Shown here: positions 10,337-20,875 of the stretch, in pieces
Layout of the letters: each line of letters starts with the position of its first letter
Numbering within the stretch: the stretch's first letter is position 1
Assembly: GCF_001641265.1 (NCBI RefSeq)
Contig: NW_020167563.1
Coordinates: 1-64,000, forward strand
Direction: 5' to 3'
Length of the DNA stretch: 64,000 nucleotides
Origin: Pseudogymnoascus destructans
Lineage: Eukaryota > Ascomycota > Leotiomycetes > Thelebolales > Thelebolaceae
The notes under the pieces: model-generated
What the model was told of the DNA's origin: nothing
The model's input: the letters and a program-made list of their open reading frames with translations, nothing else
Database searches by the model: none
Program-made: the position numbers and the translations under genes

Positions 10337-10811
10337 TGTTACGACGGAACAAGAAGGCTGGCCAACTACAGGACAGGAAGGAGGGAGGTCGCATGAGACC
10401 GGCCCTGGTACCTGGAGGGGCAGCGGGGAATAGTAGTTCCGAAAGTATCACGTGACGGACTCGCAGGATGATGAGAAGAGTCCTAAGAGTCCAGGACTCC
10501 GAGGACTCGAGTGAGTTCCCAGGAGTCCACTAGGCACGTGACGGACTCGCAGGATGATGAGAAGAGTCCTAAGAGTCCAGGACTCCGAGGACTCAAGTGA
10601 GTTCCCAAGAGTCCACTAGGCACGATGCCACTATATAAGTAGATAGTATTTCCTTAGATAGGAGCTTCGTGCTCAACTCAATACAGTATTTGTTATATAC
10701 TAGTAACGTGTTACTTGAAGCCTTTGTGTCTGATCCCCTGCCTCCTCTGATAAGTAAACCTTTACGCAAGAGAACCTCTGTGTCTTCTATCGTTTAGAAG
10801 TCAGTGTTACA
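10337..10811 (+). repeat. 3' LTR of the gypsy element
   Basis: 475 bp, matching the 5' LTR except at three sites (GATGCC for GACGCC, ATCGTT for ATTGTT, AGTGTT for AGCGTT). All three are C/T differences at CpG positions. TATATAAG at 10632-10639. Followed by the TCGTG duplication. Confidence 0.95.
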
Positions 10812-10899
10812 TCGTGGCGTAACCGGGAGAATGGCGTAAATGGGATAGTGGGGAATATTGAGCATCAAGAGTATCACCAAACCAATGTAAACCCCCAAC

Positions 10900-12633
10900 A
10901 TGGTGCGAAAGCGTAGTCAGAAAGCCGAAGAACTAGAAGTTTTATTGGCACAAGCTGTTGCTGGAGTTAAATCCGGATTATACAAATCTTCGTACAGTGC
11001 TGCAAAGGCTTTACACCTTCGGCCAGACACAGTCCTTCAACGCGTTAATGGGAAACTGTCATGGAGAGAAGCTCGACAACAACAACAACTGCTATCGCCA
11101 GCGCAAGAGCAGACACTTTTAAAGTGGATTAAGGTGCTAACAATTAGTGGATATGCTCCTAGTCACCGTATATTGCGGGATATTGCTGACGAAATCTGTG
11201 TCAACCGATGCCGTGTTTTCGAACTGTCGCACCCTAACAGTCAACATGCCCAACACACTCATCACGAAGAGATTCCGAACTTTCCCCTTGGACAAGACTG
11301 GGTCCCACGGTTTATAAAACGACATCCGTATTTACAAGTCCAACTAGGCAGACGGGTCGAAGCACAAAGAATGAGTGGAGTTACAAAAGATGTGTTAACG
11401 GGGTGGTTTGACGCGTACAAGGACCTTGTGGCACGTCTAGGAATACAAGAACACAACATGTATAACATGGATGAAACTGGATTTTCGATTGGCACTATGG
11501 AGTGTACTCGGATCATCGTTGATTCTACACTCCGTACATGTCACCAGGCACACCAAGGCCGGCAGGAATGGGTGTCTGCTGTTGAATGCATCTGTATGGA
11601 TGGAACGACCATTAACCCTCTTATTATATTCAAGGGTCGGAACGTCTTACAAAACTGGATCCCTCCTGAGGTTATTGATAAATGGCACTTCTCTGCTAAT
11701 ACAAAGGGTTGGACAAGCAACTTACATGGCATCGAGTGGTTAAAACGCGTGTTTGAACCAGCAACGCATGCGAAAGCGACATCTAATGGAGCACAACAAC
11801 AACGGTTACTCATATGCGATGGCCACGACAGTCATATAAGTAGAGGCTTTATATCCCATTGTATGCAAAATCGAATATCTATCCTTGTCCTCCCACCGCA
11901 CACTTCCCATGTGTTGCAACCACTCGATGTTGCAGTCTTCGGACCATTGAAAAAACATCTCACAAGTGCGCTCTCACATTTGAATGAAGCGCAACTTACA
12001 CGCATACAAAAAGCAGAATGGTTATCTGCATACATCAAAGCGAGAGCAATTGCGCTATTTACTCATAATATTACATCTGCGTGGAGGGGTGCTGGTCTAC
12101 AACCTTTCCAACCTCAACGGGTGATCCGGATGGTGACGCTCCAACAGACAGATGTGACAGATGATCGACCAAAAACACCAACTGAGTACGATATTTTTGA
12201 CAATGTCTTTCAGAACAGTAGTCCACCCGACTGTTCTACATTGCGCAAAGCGAACACTGTCCTGGTTGCGGCCTTAGAGACGCGTACAGTCCTAAACACA
12301 CCCACTACTCGATATATCCGTCGGTTGGCTGATGAGACTGAGCGACTTAATACACGCAACTTCTTACACCAACGCGAGGCAGATAACCTACGATCGATAA
12401 TACAAACACGGAGAGCACAGAGCAAAGGGAAACGCGCAATTTTAAAGGGCCAATTCCACATAACTACAGAGGAATTACGCTCCCAAGTCATTGAGGCCGA
12501 GGAGGCCACCCAGAAAGCGACTACCAAAGGCAAGAGTACAGCGACAAATATCACTGTACCTGACCAAACCGAGAATGTCGAGGAGGATGAGAACCCAGAA
12601 GAAGTATATGGCTGCATTATAGTTGAATACTAA
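10900..12633 (+). CDS. pogo/Fot1-type transposase (DDE_1), intact
   Basis: Cut-and-paste transposase of the 3766-12725 element, 577 residues from ATG 10900, no interruption. An N-terminal psq-type helix-turn-helix (about residues 10-60, AAKALHL...VLQRVNGKLS) and a CENP-B-like DNA-binding part come first. The catalytic core has Asp191 (YNMDETGFSIG), Asp307 (LICDGHDSH) and Asp343 (LQPLDVAVFG), a DD35D spacing as in Fot1/pogo. The C-terminus is a charged helical region ending in an acidic tail. Length is usual for the family. The gypsy insertion breaks the left terminal repeat but not the gene, so the enzyme could act on other copies. The transposase at 61929-63641 is a distant, broken relative. 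Confidence 0.93.
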   Translation: MVRKRSQKAEELEVLLAQAVAGVKSGLYKSSYSAAKALHLRPDTVLQRVNGKLSWREARQQQQLLSPAQEQTLLKWIKVLTISGYAPSHRILRDIADEICVNRCRVFELSHPNSQHAQHTHHEEIPNFPLGQDWVPRFIKRHPYLQVQLGRRVEAQRMSGVTKDVLTGWFDAYKDLVARLGIQEHNMYNMDETGFSIGTMECTRIIVDSTLRTCHQAHQGRQEWVSAVECICMDGTTINPLIIFKGRNVLQNWIPPEVIDKWHFSANTKGWTSNLHGIEWLKRVFEPATHAKATSNGAQQQRLLICDGHDSHISRGFISHCMQNRISILVLPPHTSHVLQPLDVAVFGPLKKHLTSALSHLNEAQLTRIQKAEWLSAYIKARAIALFTHNITSAWRGAGLQPFQPQRVIRMVTLQQTDVTDDRPKTPTEYDIFDNVFQNSSPPDCSTLRKANTVLVAALETRTVLNTPTTRYIRRLADETERLNTRNFLHQREADNLRSIIQTRRAQSKGKRAILKGQFHITTEELRSQVIEAEEATQKATTKGKSTATNITVPDQTENVEEDENPEEVYGCIIVEY

Positions 12634-12959
12634 AGTAATAATACTCTACTTTTCGCTTTCTTCGTGGTCGGTCTTCCCCCACTATCCCGTTTACGCCATT
12701 CTCCCGGTTACGCCACGACTTACGTTAGTGTTTTACTCGCTTGGGTGTTTCACTCGCATATGATCGCGTTCTCGGCTAGCTCCAATGCCTTCTGCAAAAT
12801 CCCCATAGTAGCTTGGACCATCATCATCATCGCCAAACCAGACTTGGGCAGCGAACTGAGTGTCCATCCCTTAGTTTCTCTGGCAAATTGCCATGCTCCG
12901 AAATAGCTCATAGAGCTTCTTTGCCCGACTTCTTCAACGCAGCCCGCTCAACAACCGCT

Positions 12960-14999
12960 ATGCCCGCCTCGCACACCCTCTTGCGGACCTTGGAGCGCGG
13001 CACCTCGGGGCCCCAGCGATGTCTGCGCCGCACAGCTACACAGCTCCAGAGACGACATGTATCGGACTCCAATACCCCCAAGTCGAACCTAGGCTCCTCG
13101 AAGCCTCTCCCTGGCACTACTCCGCCGCCAGCGGCGCCGAGAGAGAGCCTGCCGAGCCAGGCTGAGACGCATGGAGCTTTCAGGAGCCAATTGTATGACA
13201 GCACGGCGGCGCGCACGGCGAAGGAGCGTATGGACCGGGAGAGACATGCACATGAGCGGCAGGAATGGGCTGGTGGGAGGAATCTGGCGACTACGTTTGG
13301 TGAGTGCTGCTGTGGGCTTACTGTGCAGCTGCCCTTGACGCATGGCTGGGGCAGGAAGCAGAGGCATTGAAGAAGACCATTGCTAACGTGGGAGTATAGT
13401 TATCCTCGCCTCCTCCTTAGTATGCTACTACATGGGCACCAAGAACCCAGCTCCTGCATCGCCTACCTCCACACTCCCTCTTGCCGCGACGAAGCCACCG
13501 AAACACAATATTGCGCCTACAAACGTCGAAGCCGCCTGGGCGGATTTCGTCGCCATTGTTGGGAAGGATAACGTCAATACCACACAGGATGATGTTGTCT
13601 CTCACGCCGGTTCTGAATGGTCTTCGCATCTCCGCAAGGGCTCCGAGAAGCCATTCCTTGTCGTTTATCCCACCACCACCCAGGAAGTTAGCGGGATCAT
13701 GAAGGTCTGCCACCTGAGGAGAATCCCCGTAACGGCTTATTCTGGCGGAACATCTCTGGAAGGACACTATACGGCTACTCGTGGGGGGATCTGCATCGAT
13801 TTCGGACGAATGGATAAGATCCTGCAGCTTCACGAGAAAGACATGGATGTTGTTGTTCAGCCGGCAGTTGGATGGGAGTATCTGAACGAAGTCCTTGCTG
13901 AATCGAACCTCTTCTTCCCACCGGACCCAGGACCAGGCGCCATGATTGGCGGTATGGTCGGAACTGGCTGCTCTGGAACGAACGCTTATAGATATGGTAC
14001 CATGCGTGAATGGGTTCTCTCCCTGACCGTCGTATTGGCCGATGGAACTGTTATCAAGACGCGCCAACGTCCGCGCAAGTCGAGCGCCGGCTATGACCTC
14101 ACCAAGCTGTTCATTGGCAGTGAGGGAACTCTAGGTCTCGTCACTGAAGCAACGCTGAAGATAACGACGAAGCCAATTGCCACCTCTGTCGCCGTCTGCG
14201 CCTTCCCATCCATCCGTGACGCCGCCGAGTGCGTCTCCCGAGTCGTCGGTGACGGAATCCCCATCGCAGCTATCGAAATCCTCGACGACGTTCAGATGAA
14301 GTGCATCAACGCATCCGGCACCACCTCGCGCACCTGGGCCGAAGAGCCAACACTCTTCTTCAAATTCGCAGGCACTGAGAGCGCGTGCAAGGAGCAAGTA
14401 CAAATGGTACAGCAGATCGCAAACAAACACCGCGCCAAGACCTTTGAGTTCGCGCGCGATGAGCAGGAGAAGACGGATCTGTGGTCCGCGCGCAAGGAGG
14501 CGCTATGGAGCGTCATGGCTCTGAAGCGCGATGACAGCGACCACGTGTGGACCGGCGACGTGGCGGTGCCGATTAGCAGGCTGCCGGATATCATTGAGGA
14601 GACGAAGGATGACTTGTCGGAGATCGGGCTGCTGGCTGCGATTGTGGGGCACGTTGGTGACGGTAACTTCCATACAATCCTGATCTATAATGATGCGGAG
14701 CGCAAGAAGGCTGAGGCGTTTGTGCATCGCATGGTGAAGAGGGCGGTGGAGATGGAGGGGACCGTGACGGGAGAGCATGGGGTGGGACTGGTGAAGAGGG
14801 ATTACTTGGATCATGAGCTGGGGGCGACGACTGTAGATGCTATGCGCAAGGTACGTTTATCTCTCTCTCTCGGCCGACGATTGTTTTGCTAACGACTTAT
14901 GCGTAGATTAAACTTGCCTTAGACCCGCTGTGCCTTCTGAACAGCGACAAGGTTGTTAGGGTTGAGAAGCCAAAATCTAGCGAGATGTTGGTTTGGTAG
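12960..14999 (+). CDS. DLD1: D-lactate dehydrogenase (cytochrome), mitochondrial
   Basis: FAD enzyme oxidising D-lactate to pyruvate and passing electrons to cytochrome c, located at the mitochondrial inner membrane. Exons 12960-13299, 13400-14850 and 14907-14999 join in frame to 626 residues; introns are GTGAGT...TATAG and GTACGT...CGTAG. The first ATG giving an arginine-rich, acid-poor presequence (TLLRTLERG, RCLRRTATQLQRR) was chosen as start. Exon 2 opens with a short hydrophobic anchor (VILASSLVCYY). Next comes the FAD-binding PCMH domain (YSGGTSLEGH, VQPAVGWE, FFPPDPGPGAMIGGM, IGSEGTLG) and the FAD-linked oxidase C-terminal domain (GHVGDGNFH, GTVTGEHGVG). The terminus KLALDPLCLLN is characteristic. 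A pogo transposon ends 233 bp upstream of the start, so its promoter may be altered. Confidence 0.93.
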
Positions 15000-15539
15000 A
15001 ATCGTAGGTGAGCAAGAATGTACAGTACAACATCTATGTAATTATATACTATGGCATCTATCTACAGGTTTTCTCCACGAGTTCATAGCGTGATATTATC
15101 GGGGTGTTACTTTTTAGTAGCATCTTCAATATCCCAGCAAATTGTGACAGCACATGTGTTTGCCAATAGCACAGTACTAGTTTGGCTTGTTTAACTACTT
15201 TGACAATTTCTTTGGCTGCTTGACCGCTTAAAGTACTTCAAAGCCGTTTAGAGAGAGGCTAGGTGGCCGAGGATATCAATGCGAGATCAACCCACGGCGT
15301 AAAGCCTCTTCCTTGACTTCCTCTACCCATTCCCCGTGGCGACGTAGCGATTTGGTCGGATCCTTTCGTAATATTCATCTAGGCAGCAGGCGGACGAATC
15401 GATCGGCATAGTTCATCTAATTCTGCCGACTGCTAGGGTTAGCACAAATACTCATGATACTCATAAGTTACTTAAGTTGCTCAAATACTCATAACGTTCA
15501 AACGACGACTGATGGTGAAACTGCCGCTACTCCCCCTAC
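15000..15539. other. Intergenic stretch with no recognised gene
   Basis: 3' flank of the D-lactate dehydrogenase gene and AT-rich sequence. I see no tRNA, splice-consistent coding region or repeat border here. The left end of the long repeat element should lie at or before about 15.5 kb but could not be fixed. Confidence 0.5.
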
Positions 15540-17210
15540 GACATAAGATGGTTAGCTTGAATCAAGAGAAGTTGCCAACGATGGCACCGAAAGAGAAGCT
15601 CAGCTCGAAGAAGGACAGAAAGGGGGATGCGTACTGGTTTGAAGCTGCGCCACTTGTCACATGAATCTTGTCAGCAAACAGCATCACCAAGGGATTATGG
15701 AACGGCTTTGGCTCGTTTACAGATACGCCCAATGAATTTTGGGAGTCGGACCTGGCTGTGTTCCTTACGGACAACTTGTGGTGCACAAGTTACCTTTGCA
15801 GATGGATCCCTTATCATATGCTCTGACTTTGTCCAGTACAAGTCAACGGAAAGGGGTAGTATCAGAATTGGTCGCGTGTATGGGATTGGATTTGACAAGA
15901 GATCAGCACCAATCGAGAAGAACGGGATCATTATCAAGATCCAAAAAGTTTACTCAGCTATGGAATTGCCGCCAAAGGCCCAAGATATTAGGTCTCAGCT
16001 TTCTATCCCGCTTTCTCAATCTGAGAAGCTTAGAGGATGAGTTTGAGTTTGTCCCAGTACACTGCCTAATTCAACGGCTTGAATATACCATGAACTACAA
16101 ATTCGAGAATGGGATACCAGGTCAAGCATCAAATGGAAGATCTGTCGAATGGACTTTGATACAGCGGGAGTGCGTTAATGCTTCGCTCCGGCTTCTCCTC
16201 CAAGGTGCCTTTGAGCACACAGATCCAGAGATATCGATGAGGATTAAGATCCTCCACAAAAGGTGCCCTGGCCTCATGAGCCATATCCTGCCTTCTCTTG
16301 AGCAGCCGGACATAGTCGAAGAGATGGCTCCTGATGTCCTCCTAGATGCAAAACACATCCGGCCAAGAGCTACACGTTGTGTTTCGCGGGCCTTTGTTAA
16401 AAACGAGCTTGACCTGCCGCTGTATATCAAAGGCATCCCAGAACACCATCCGTTTGTTTGCCAGCTCCGGGAGGCATACTCCAAAGATTATCAAATGCCA
16501 TACATCACAAGTCTTGGCGATATGGCAGTTGAGTGGTTTAGCCAGCTTGGCTTTACAGATCCGTAAGTGTTTCCTCCCATCGTTTTATCCATAGTAGCTA
16601 ATGTAAAATGAAAACAGAGTGTCCCAGCGCCGCATCAATTTCGAGGCCGGAAACTCTTTCGTTGCTCGTGGCAGTACTATTTGCCGCTTCAACCTCGGCT
16701 TCATACATGAGCGAATCCCAGGTGAGAAACGCCTCTTTGTCATTGTTACTGAATTAGAAGATTGCGGTGAAAAGGACAAGATGGTTATGCTACCGTTAAT
16801 GAAGATCAAGGACTCAACCCAGATCATCGTTGGCCTCCCAGCAATTGGCAGCAAGCCACTTTATATTATCGACACAGATTCGACAAGAAGGAACGAGCCG
16901 GCGCCATTTGCAAAGGGCAGCTTGAGATTGAATAACACAGCAGGCCATTCAGAGCCATATGCCTCAGATATGCCAAACCATTCACCGGAGCTGATTTACT
17001 GTTGGTGGAACATTGGGTTGATGTAGGCATGGAGCACCGGTGGCATGGGGATACTTCAAGGATATCAGCAGTTTTACAGACTGGAAGTGAATTTGTAGAT
17101 ACAAAAATGAATTCAATTATCTGTCTAACTATGTATTCTTATTTACTGTAGGTGATGCTGATTCTGATGCTCTAAAGATGCCTCAGCCTAAATAGGAAAT
17201 GTGTACTTGC
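15540..17210 (+). pseudogene. Decayed unknown gene of the long repeat element
   Basis: I do not recognise the family. Three reading frames carry consecutive protein-like pieces: SITKGLWNGFGSFTDTPNEF (about 15681-15740), then after a shift near 15785 QVTFADGSLIICSDFVQY and IGRVYGIGFDKRS, then after a shift near 16030 a long piece with EFVPVHCLIQRLEYTMNY and LPSLEQPDIVEEMAPDVLLD. A splice-consistent intron (16563-16617, GTAAGT...AACAG) joins FTDP to VSQRRINFEAGNSF in phase, and coding continues to about 17026 and weakly to 17210. The last part recurs on the minus strand near 31570-31680 at nucleotide level, so this is the coding part of a dispersed element rather than a host gene. At least two frameshifts make it non-functional. 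Confidence 0.6.
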
Positions 17211-17459
17211 CATTTTGGGCTGGTTCCCGCACTCACACTCGGAGTGAAGGCTGCCTCACCTCCAGCTCACGATCTGTCTTTGAATCAACCTTCATTGAAG
17301 GTTTGATCTGCCATCAGAGTTGGCATTAATTGGGTAAGATCAGGTAAGTCAATTTCACCTGAACAAATATTCCAATTCGAAAAGCTGGCTGGAAGCTTGC
17401 TTTCAAGCTTCATTTCGGGACTCTCTAGACCTGTTAAAACATCGGCCAACCTCACCCAA

Positions 17460-17790
17460 CCTTGGCCAAGGCATTTCAAGCATCTTCAAACCTTACTAAA
17501 GCTTCTCTAGGCATTTCTAAAGCTCACCAGACCTCTTCCACCCTCATCGGCCATCACAAAACTTCTTCTGCCCGCTCTAACTATCACCAGGCCTCTTCTG
17601 CCCTCTCCAGCCATCACCAAACCACCCCAACCATCACCAGGCCTCTTCTGCCCTCACCGGCCATCACCAAACCTCTCTAAATCCTACCATCGCCAGACCT
17701 CCTACCATCACCAGCCATCACCAAACCACTCCAGCCATCGCCAGATCCCTCCAGCCATCACCAGCCATCACCTCCAGGCATTGGCTGCCA
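17460..17790 (+). repeat. Degenerate CCATCACCAAACC-type simple repeat
   Basis: Irregular tandem of CATCACCA, CCTCTTCTGCCCTC and CCAGCCATCACC phrases within copy 1 of the long repeat element. Non-coding in appearance. Confidence 0.7.
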
Positions 17791-18405
17791 TGAAGAAACC
17801 TCCCCTATAGGCAAGCTCGCCGAGCTGCCCATCACCAAACATCTCCAATCCTTTGCCTGCATCGCCAAAACATCCCAGCTAGAAAGCTCGCTAAGCTGTC
17901 TATCTTGTGTCCTCTCTGGCATTGCCTCTCTCAAGTAAGTCATCTGTTCTCCCACTGAATTGCCTTGATTCTCCAGACCCAAGACAAGCACCCTCAGTTG
18001 CCTTTAACACCGGCTATGAGCCTCCCCGGACGCCCTAGATTATGCCGCCATACTCCCCAGCCTCTCCCAGGATGCCTCAAATCAGAAGCACTTGCGCACC
18101 TCATCGTTCTGTATACTGATTTATGCGCCAATTCAGGATTTGTATGGGAGTTTGAGGGTCCAAAAGGGGGGGCCTTCGGATTTTTGAAAAAACGGCAATA
18201 GCATTTCTTGACCCCCATTTTGGCTCTGTTTTCGACCTTTTGCTATGCCAGCACTATGGAGCTGTTTTCGGGCGACAGTCATAGGTGGCACATACCTACG
18301 TATCACATCACATATAAGTCTTGCCTTTTCCTTTGGCGTTTTCATTCTGCAAACTTCAGTGTCCCTAGTTGCTGCCACTTGTGGGTTGAAGATTCGCGTT
18401 TGGAA

Positions 18406-18922
18406 TACCTTAATCCATTTCCTTCTTCTCTCTCTCTGTTCTTTGCACGGAGTTTAATATGGCTGGACGCATGCTTTGCTCTGACTTGAATGTGTGTTTC
18501 TACATGTTCGTTTTTACTCTCCTCTCTCATACCTTAATCCATTTCCTTCTTCTCTCTCTCTGTTCTTTGCACGGAGTTTAATATGGCTGGACGCATGCTT
18601 TGCTCTGACTTGAATGTGTGTTTCTACATGTTCGTTTTTACTCTCCTCTCTCCTCTCTCATACCTTAATCCATTTCCTTCTTCTCTCTCTCTGTTCTTTG
18701 CACGGAGTTTAATATGGCTGGACGCATGCTTTGCTCTGACTTGAATGTGTGTTTCTACATGTTCGTTTTTACTCTCCTCTCTCCTCTCTCATACCTTAAT
18801 CCATTTCCTTCTTCTCTCTCTCTGTTCTTTGCACGGAGTTTAATATGGCTGGACGCATGCTTTGCTCTGACTTGAATGTGTGTTTCTACATGTTCGTTTT
18901 TACTCTCCTCTCTCCTCTCTCC
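18406..18922 (+). repeat. Four tandem units of 124-131 bp
   Basis: Units begin TACCTTAATCCATTTCC at 18406, 18530, 18661 and 18792 and contain CACGGAGTTTAATATGGCTGG. The length difference comes from an extra TCCTCTC. The matching place in copy 2 of the element (near 30240-30200) has only one degenerate unit, so the array expanded in this copy. Confidence 0.9.
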
Positions 18923-18937
18923 TCTTGTTTCCTTTTT

Positions 18938-19116
18938 CCTTTCCTTTCCTTTCCTTTCCTTTCCTTTCCTTTCCTTTCCTTTCCTTTCCTTTCCTTTCCT
19001 TTCCTTTCCTTTCCTTTCCTTTCCTTTCCTTTCCTTTCCTTTCCTTTCCTTTCCTTTCCTTTCCTTTCCTTTCCTTTCCTTTCCTTTCCTTTCCTTTCCT
19101 TTCCTTTCCTTTCCTT
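18938..19116 (+). repeat. (CCTTT)n microsatellite, about 36 units
   Basis: Uninterrupted pentanucleotide pyrimidine tract directly after the 125-bp array. The corresponding place in copy 2 (29924-29950) has only a few units. Long frames through it (Lys-Gly-Lys-Glu-Arg) are artefacts. Confidence 0.97.
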
Positions 19117-19902
19117 GATACAGCTGCGACATCCGCTAACTAGGCAAGCTCCAGCAACTCCATTCTTCAAGGGTAAGCCCAAATTCCCCCATTCTTCTTA
19201 TTGCACGGTGAACAGTTGAAGTGGACTAACCCGCTTCAACTGGCAACAAACGGTGAGCTTCCCATCCTCCCCCCACCCACAGCCATTGATTACTATCTAA
19301 CTTGGTGTATCTTACACAGGAATTACATGTTAAAATGGCAGAACGTTGCCGCAGAGCTCGACACTGTGCAAGCGTAGCACACAAACGACCTTTAGACTCA
19401 ACACTTGGTAGCCGGCTACCTTTTTCGACAAACGAACGACACTTGGCCGCTGGCCTACATACACAAGGGGGACAAGGATGGATACGACCTAGCAACGGTC
19501 TGAAAGAGCTTGGAACATATGACCTAGGGTAATTTGGGGTCAACCGGGGGGGTGGCAGGAGTAGGCTGCGCACTGGGTACTCACGAGTCGAGTAGTAGAA
19601 TTTTTACTCACCCAGCTGAGTTACTCGCTCATGTCCCGAGTATTGTTGAATGAGGATTACTCACTTGCTGAGTACCTAGTATGGGTCTTGGCAACTCAGT
19701 TATATCACGTGTTTGATTAGCCATTACTTATGTTAAAAACGGGGTGCGACTTCATTGATCAAGACGCCATAACTCCAACTCCATTCCCATATTGTTGATG
19801 TCCTATTCCACACTATAACCTTTGGCCTTTAGGTACCAGGTTACCAGATGGTTACCAGAACTCATCTGACCTTCATTCCTGGGTGAGAGACATTTCCATC
19901 GA

Positions 19903-20476
19903 TTAAGCCCACAGCTTAAACATCATATCCTGCAAACGCCGAACCAATATCATACCCTTTGCCTGAATTGTCACTCTCTTCGCATGAATAGCGAGGAGGT
20001 TTGTCACTATAACTGTTAGTATGTCCCTGTCACTATGTTTAAACATCATACTCTCAAATTCTCGAATGAGGAAGCATTCAGCAGCTTCCTAAAGAGCTAG
20101 GATAGCAGATTGCTGGAAGCGAAGATTGGACTTGAAGTCTTCTGTGATTTCCCTAACAAGACGCTGGAATGGGAGCTAGTATCAAGTTGCTGTCTTCTGA
20201 TATCGCGGAGAGCCTTGGTGCCTATATGTTTATTAGAGAGTTCTGGTAACCCTCTGGTAATCCTCTGGTAATCCTCTTACTAGACTTTGTGCAGCGCGTG
20301 GCCTTCTGAGCATGATTGTTGCTAGCTTGAGATGAGCAAACTGGAGCTTTTCTTGCTGTGCCCACAGCCTTTTCCTGTCCCTTTCCGCCAAGCCCAGAGC
20401 CAGCCCGTAATCCAAGTGGCATCCTTGGTGCTATGCCGCCAGTTGATCTCCTAGCAGTTTGCTTGGTACGAGTCAT
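19903..20476 (-). pseudogene. Histone H3-like gene inside the hAT element
   Basis: Three splice-consistent exons. Exon 1 (20476-20281) begins MTRTKQTARRSTGGIAPRMP, the H3 tail with K4 kept and K9, K14, K18 replaced by Arg, Ile, Met; a longer, Ser/Lys-rich linker follows. Intron 20280-20222 (GTAAGA...CTAATAA...TATAG). Exon 2 (20221-20052) gives TKALRDIRRQQ (alpha-N), then a frameshift, then PFQRLVREITEDFKSNLRFQ and QSAILAL-stop-EAAE; the stop TAG replaces the expected Gln, as C-to-T would do. Intron 20051-20007 (GTATG...CTAAC...TATAG). Exon 3 gives TNLLAIHAKRVTIQAKG and LVRRLQ, ending TAA at 19903. All parts of the H3 fold are present and in order. The IQ(S/A)K variant is typical of fungal H3. 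One shift and one stop break this copy. It is a captured or element-borne H3, not a CENP-A. Confidence 0.88.
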
Positions 20477-20875
20477 TTGCTAATATCAAGGTGAGTTAGT
20501 AAAGTAAACACAAGATAAAGAAGTAGATCAAAAGATATGTGTACTTACAGTGAGTTTGTAGAAAGAATATTGCAGAAGAAGAGTATAGTAAAGAGGTAGA
20601 GGTTGAAAGGTATGTGTTTTATATGAAGGTGCGCATTGTGGTGTTGTTTTTGGAACAGTAATTCTTTGTAGGTGAATATTCCTTCACAAATATTTTTGTT
20701 TGCAACTTTAAAATAACCACGACCTTAGAACCACCTTCCTTGGTTACTCTCCGATCTACACATTCTTCTTCCCTTTTGAGCCTTTACCTCTTCACTAGGA
20801 CTTCAACTAAGTTTATTATCTTGATTCTATAGCCAGAACTTCTGGAGATCTCTGCTAATCACATGTTTAGTTAGT

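Larger units (their letters stand above)
3778..10811 (+). mobile_element. Ty3/gypsy chromovirus-type LTR retrotransposon, full length
   Basis: Two 475-bp LTRs (3778-4252, 10337-10811) with TGTTA...TTACA borders enclose gag and pol with a C-terminal chromodomain, plus an antisense accessory ORF. The target duplication TCGTG (3773-3777 and 10812-10816) is perfect. The LTRs differ at only three positions, so insertion is recent. One in-frame stop in gag (5129-5131) and one in pol (9139-9141) make this copy probably non-autonomous. No standard tRNA primer-binding site is obvious after the left LTR, so self-priming is possible. Confidence 0.95.
3766..12725 (+). mobile_element. pogo/Fot1-type (Tc1/mariner) transposon, split by a gypsy insertion
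   Basis: TA target duplications at 3764-3765 and 12726-12727 flank terminal inverted repeats beginning ACGTAAGTCGTGGCGTAAC. The left repeat is cut after 12 bases (3766-3777) by the gypsy element and resumes at 10812. Joined, the two ends match over about 49 bases with one mismatch. Without the insertion the element is about 1.92 kb and holds one intact transposase. It lies only 233 bp upstream of the D-lactate dehydrogenase start. A related element is at 61845-63716. Confidence 0.92.

Noticed and set aside
17460..17790. Possible CRISPR-like or structured array
   Set aside because: The phrases are irregular and low-complexity, without constant repeat and spacer lengths, and the host is a eukaryote.
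18755..19219. Long frames through the pentanucleotide tract on both strands
   Set aside because: They only translate the CCTTT repeat into Lys-Gly-Lys-Glu-Arg or Ser-Phe-Pro-Phe-Leu repeats; a length multiple without stops, no gene context.
19903..20476. Centromeric H3 (CENP-A) as the identity of the H3-like gene
   Set aside because: The tail is of canonical ARTKQTAR type and the loop 1 region has no CENP-A-like insertion; the fold motifs match ordinary fungal H3.
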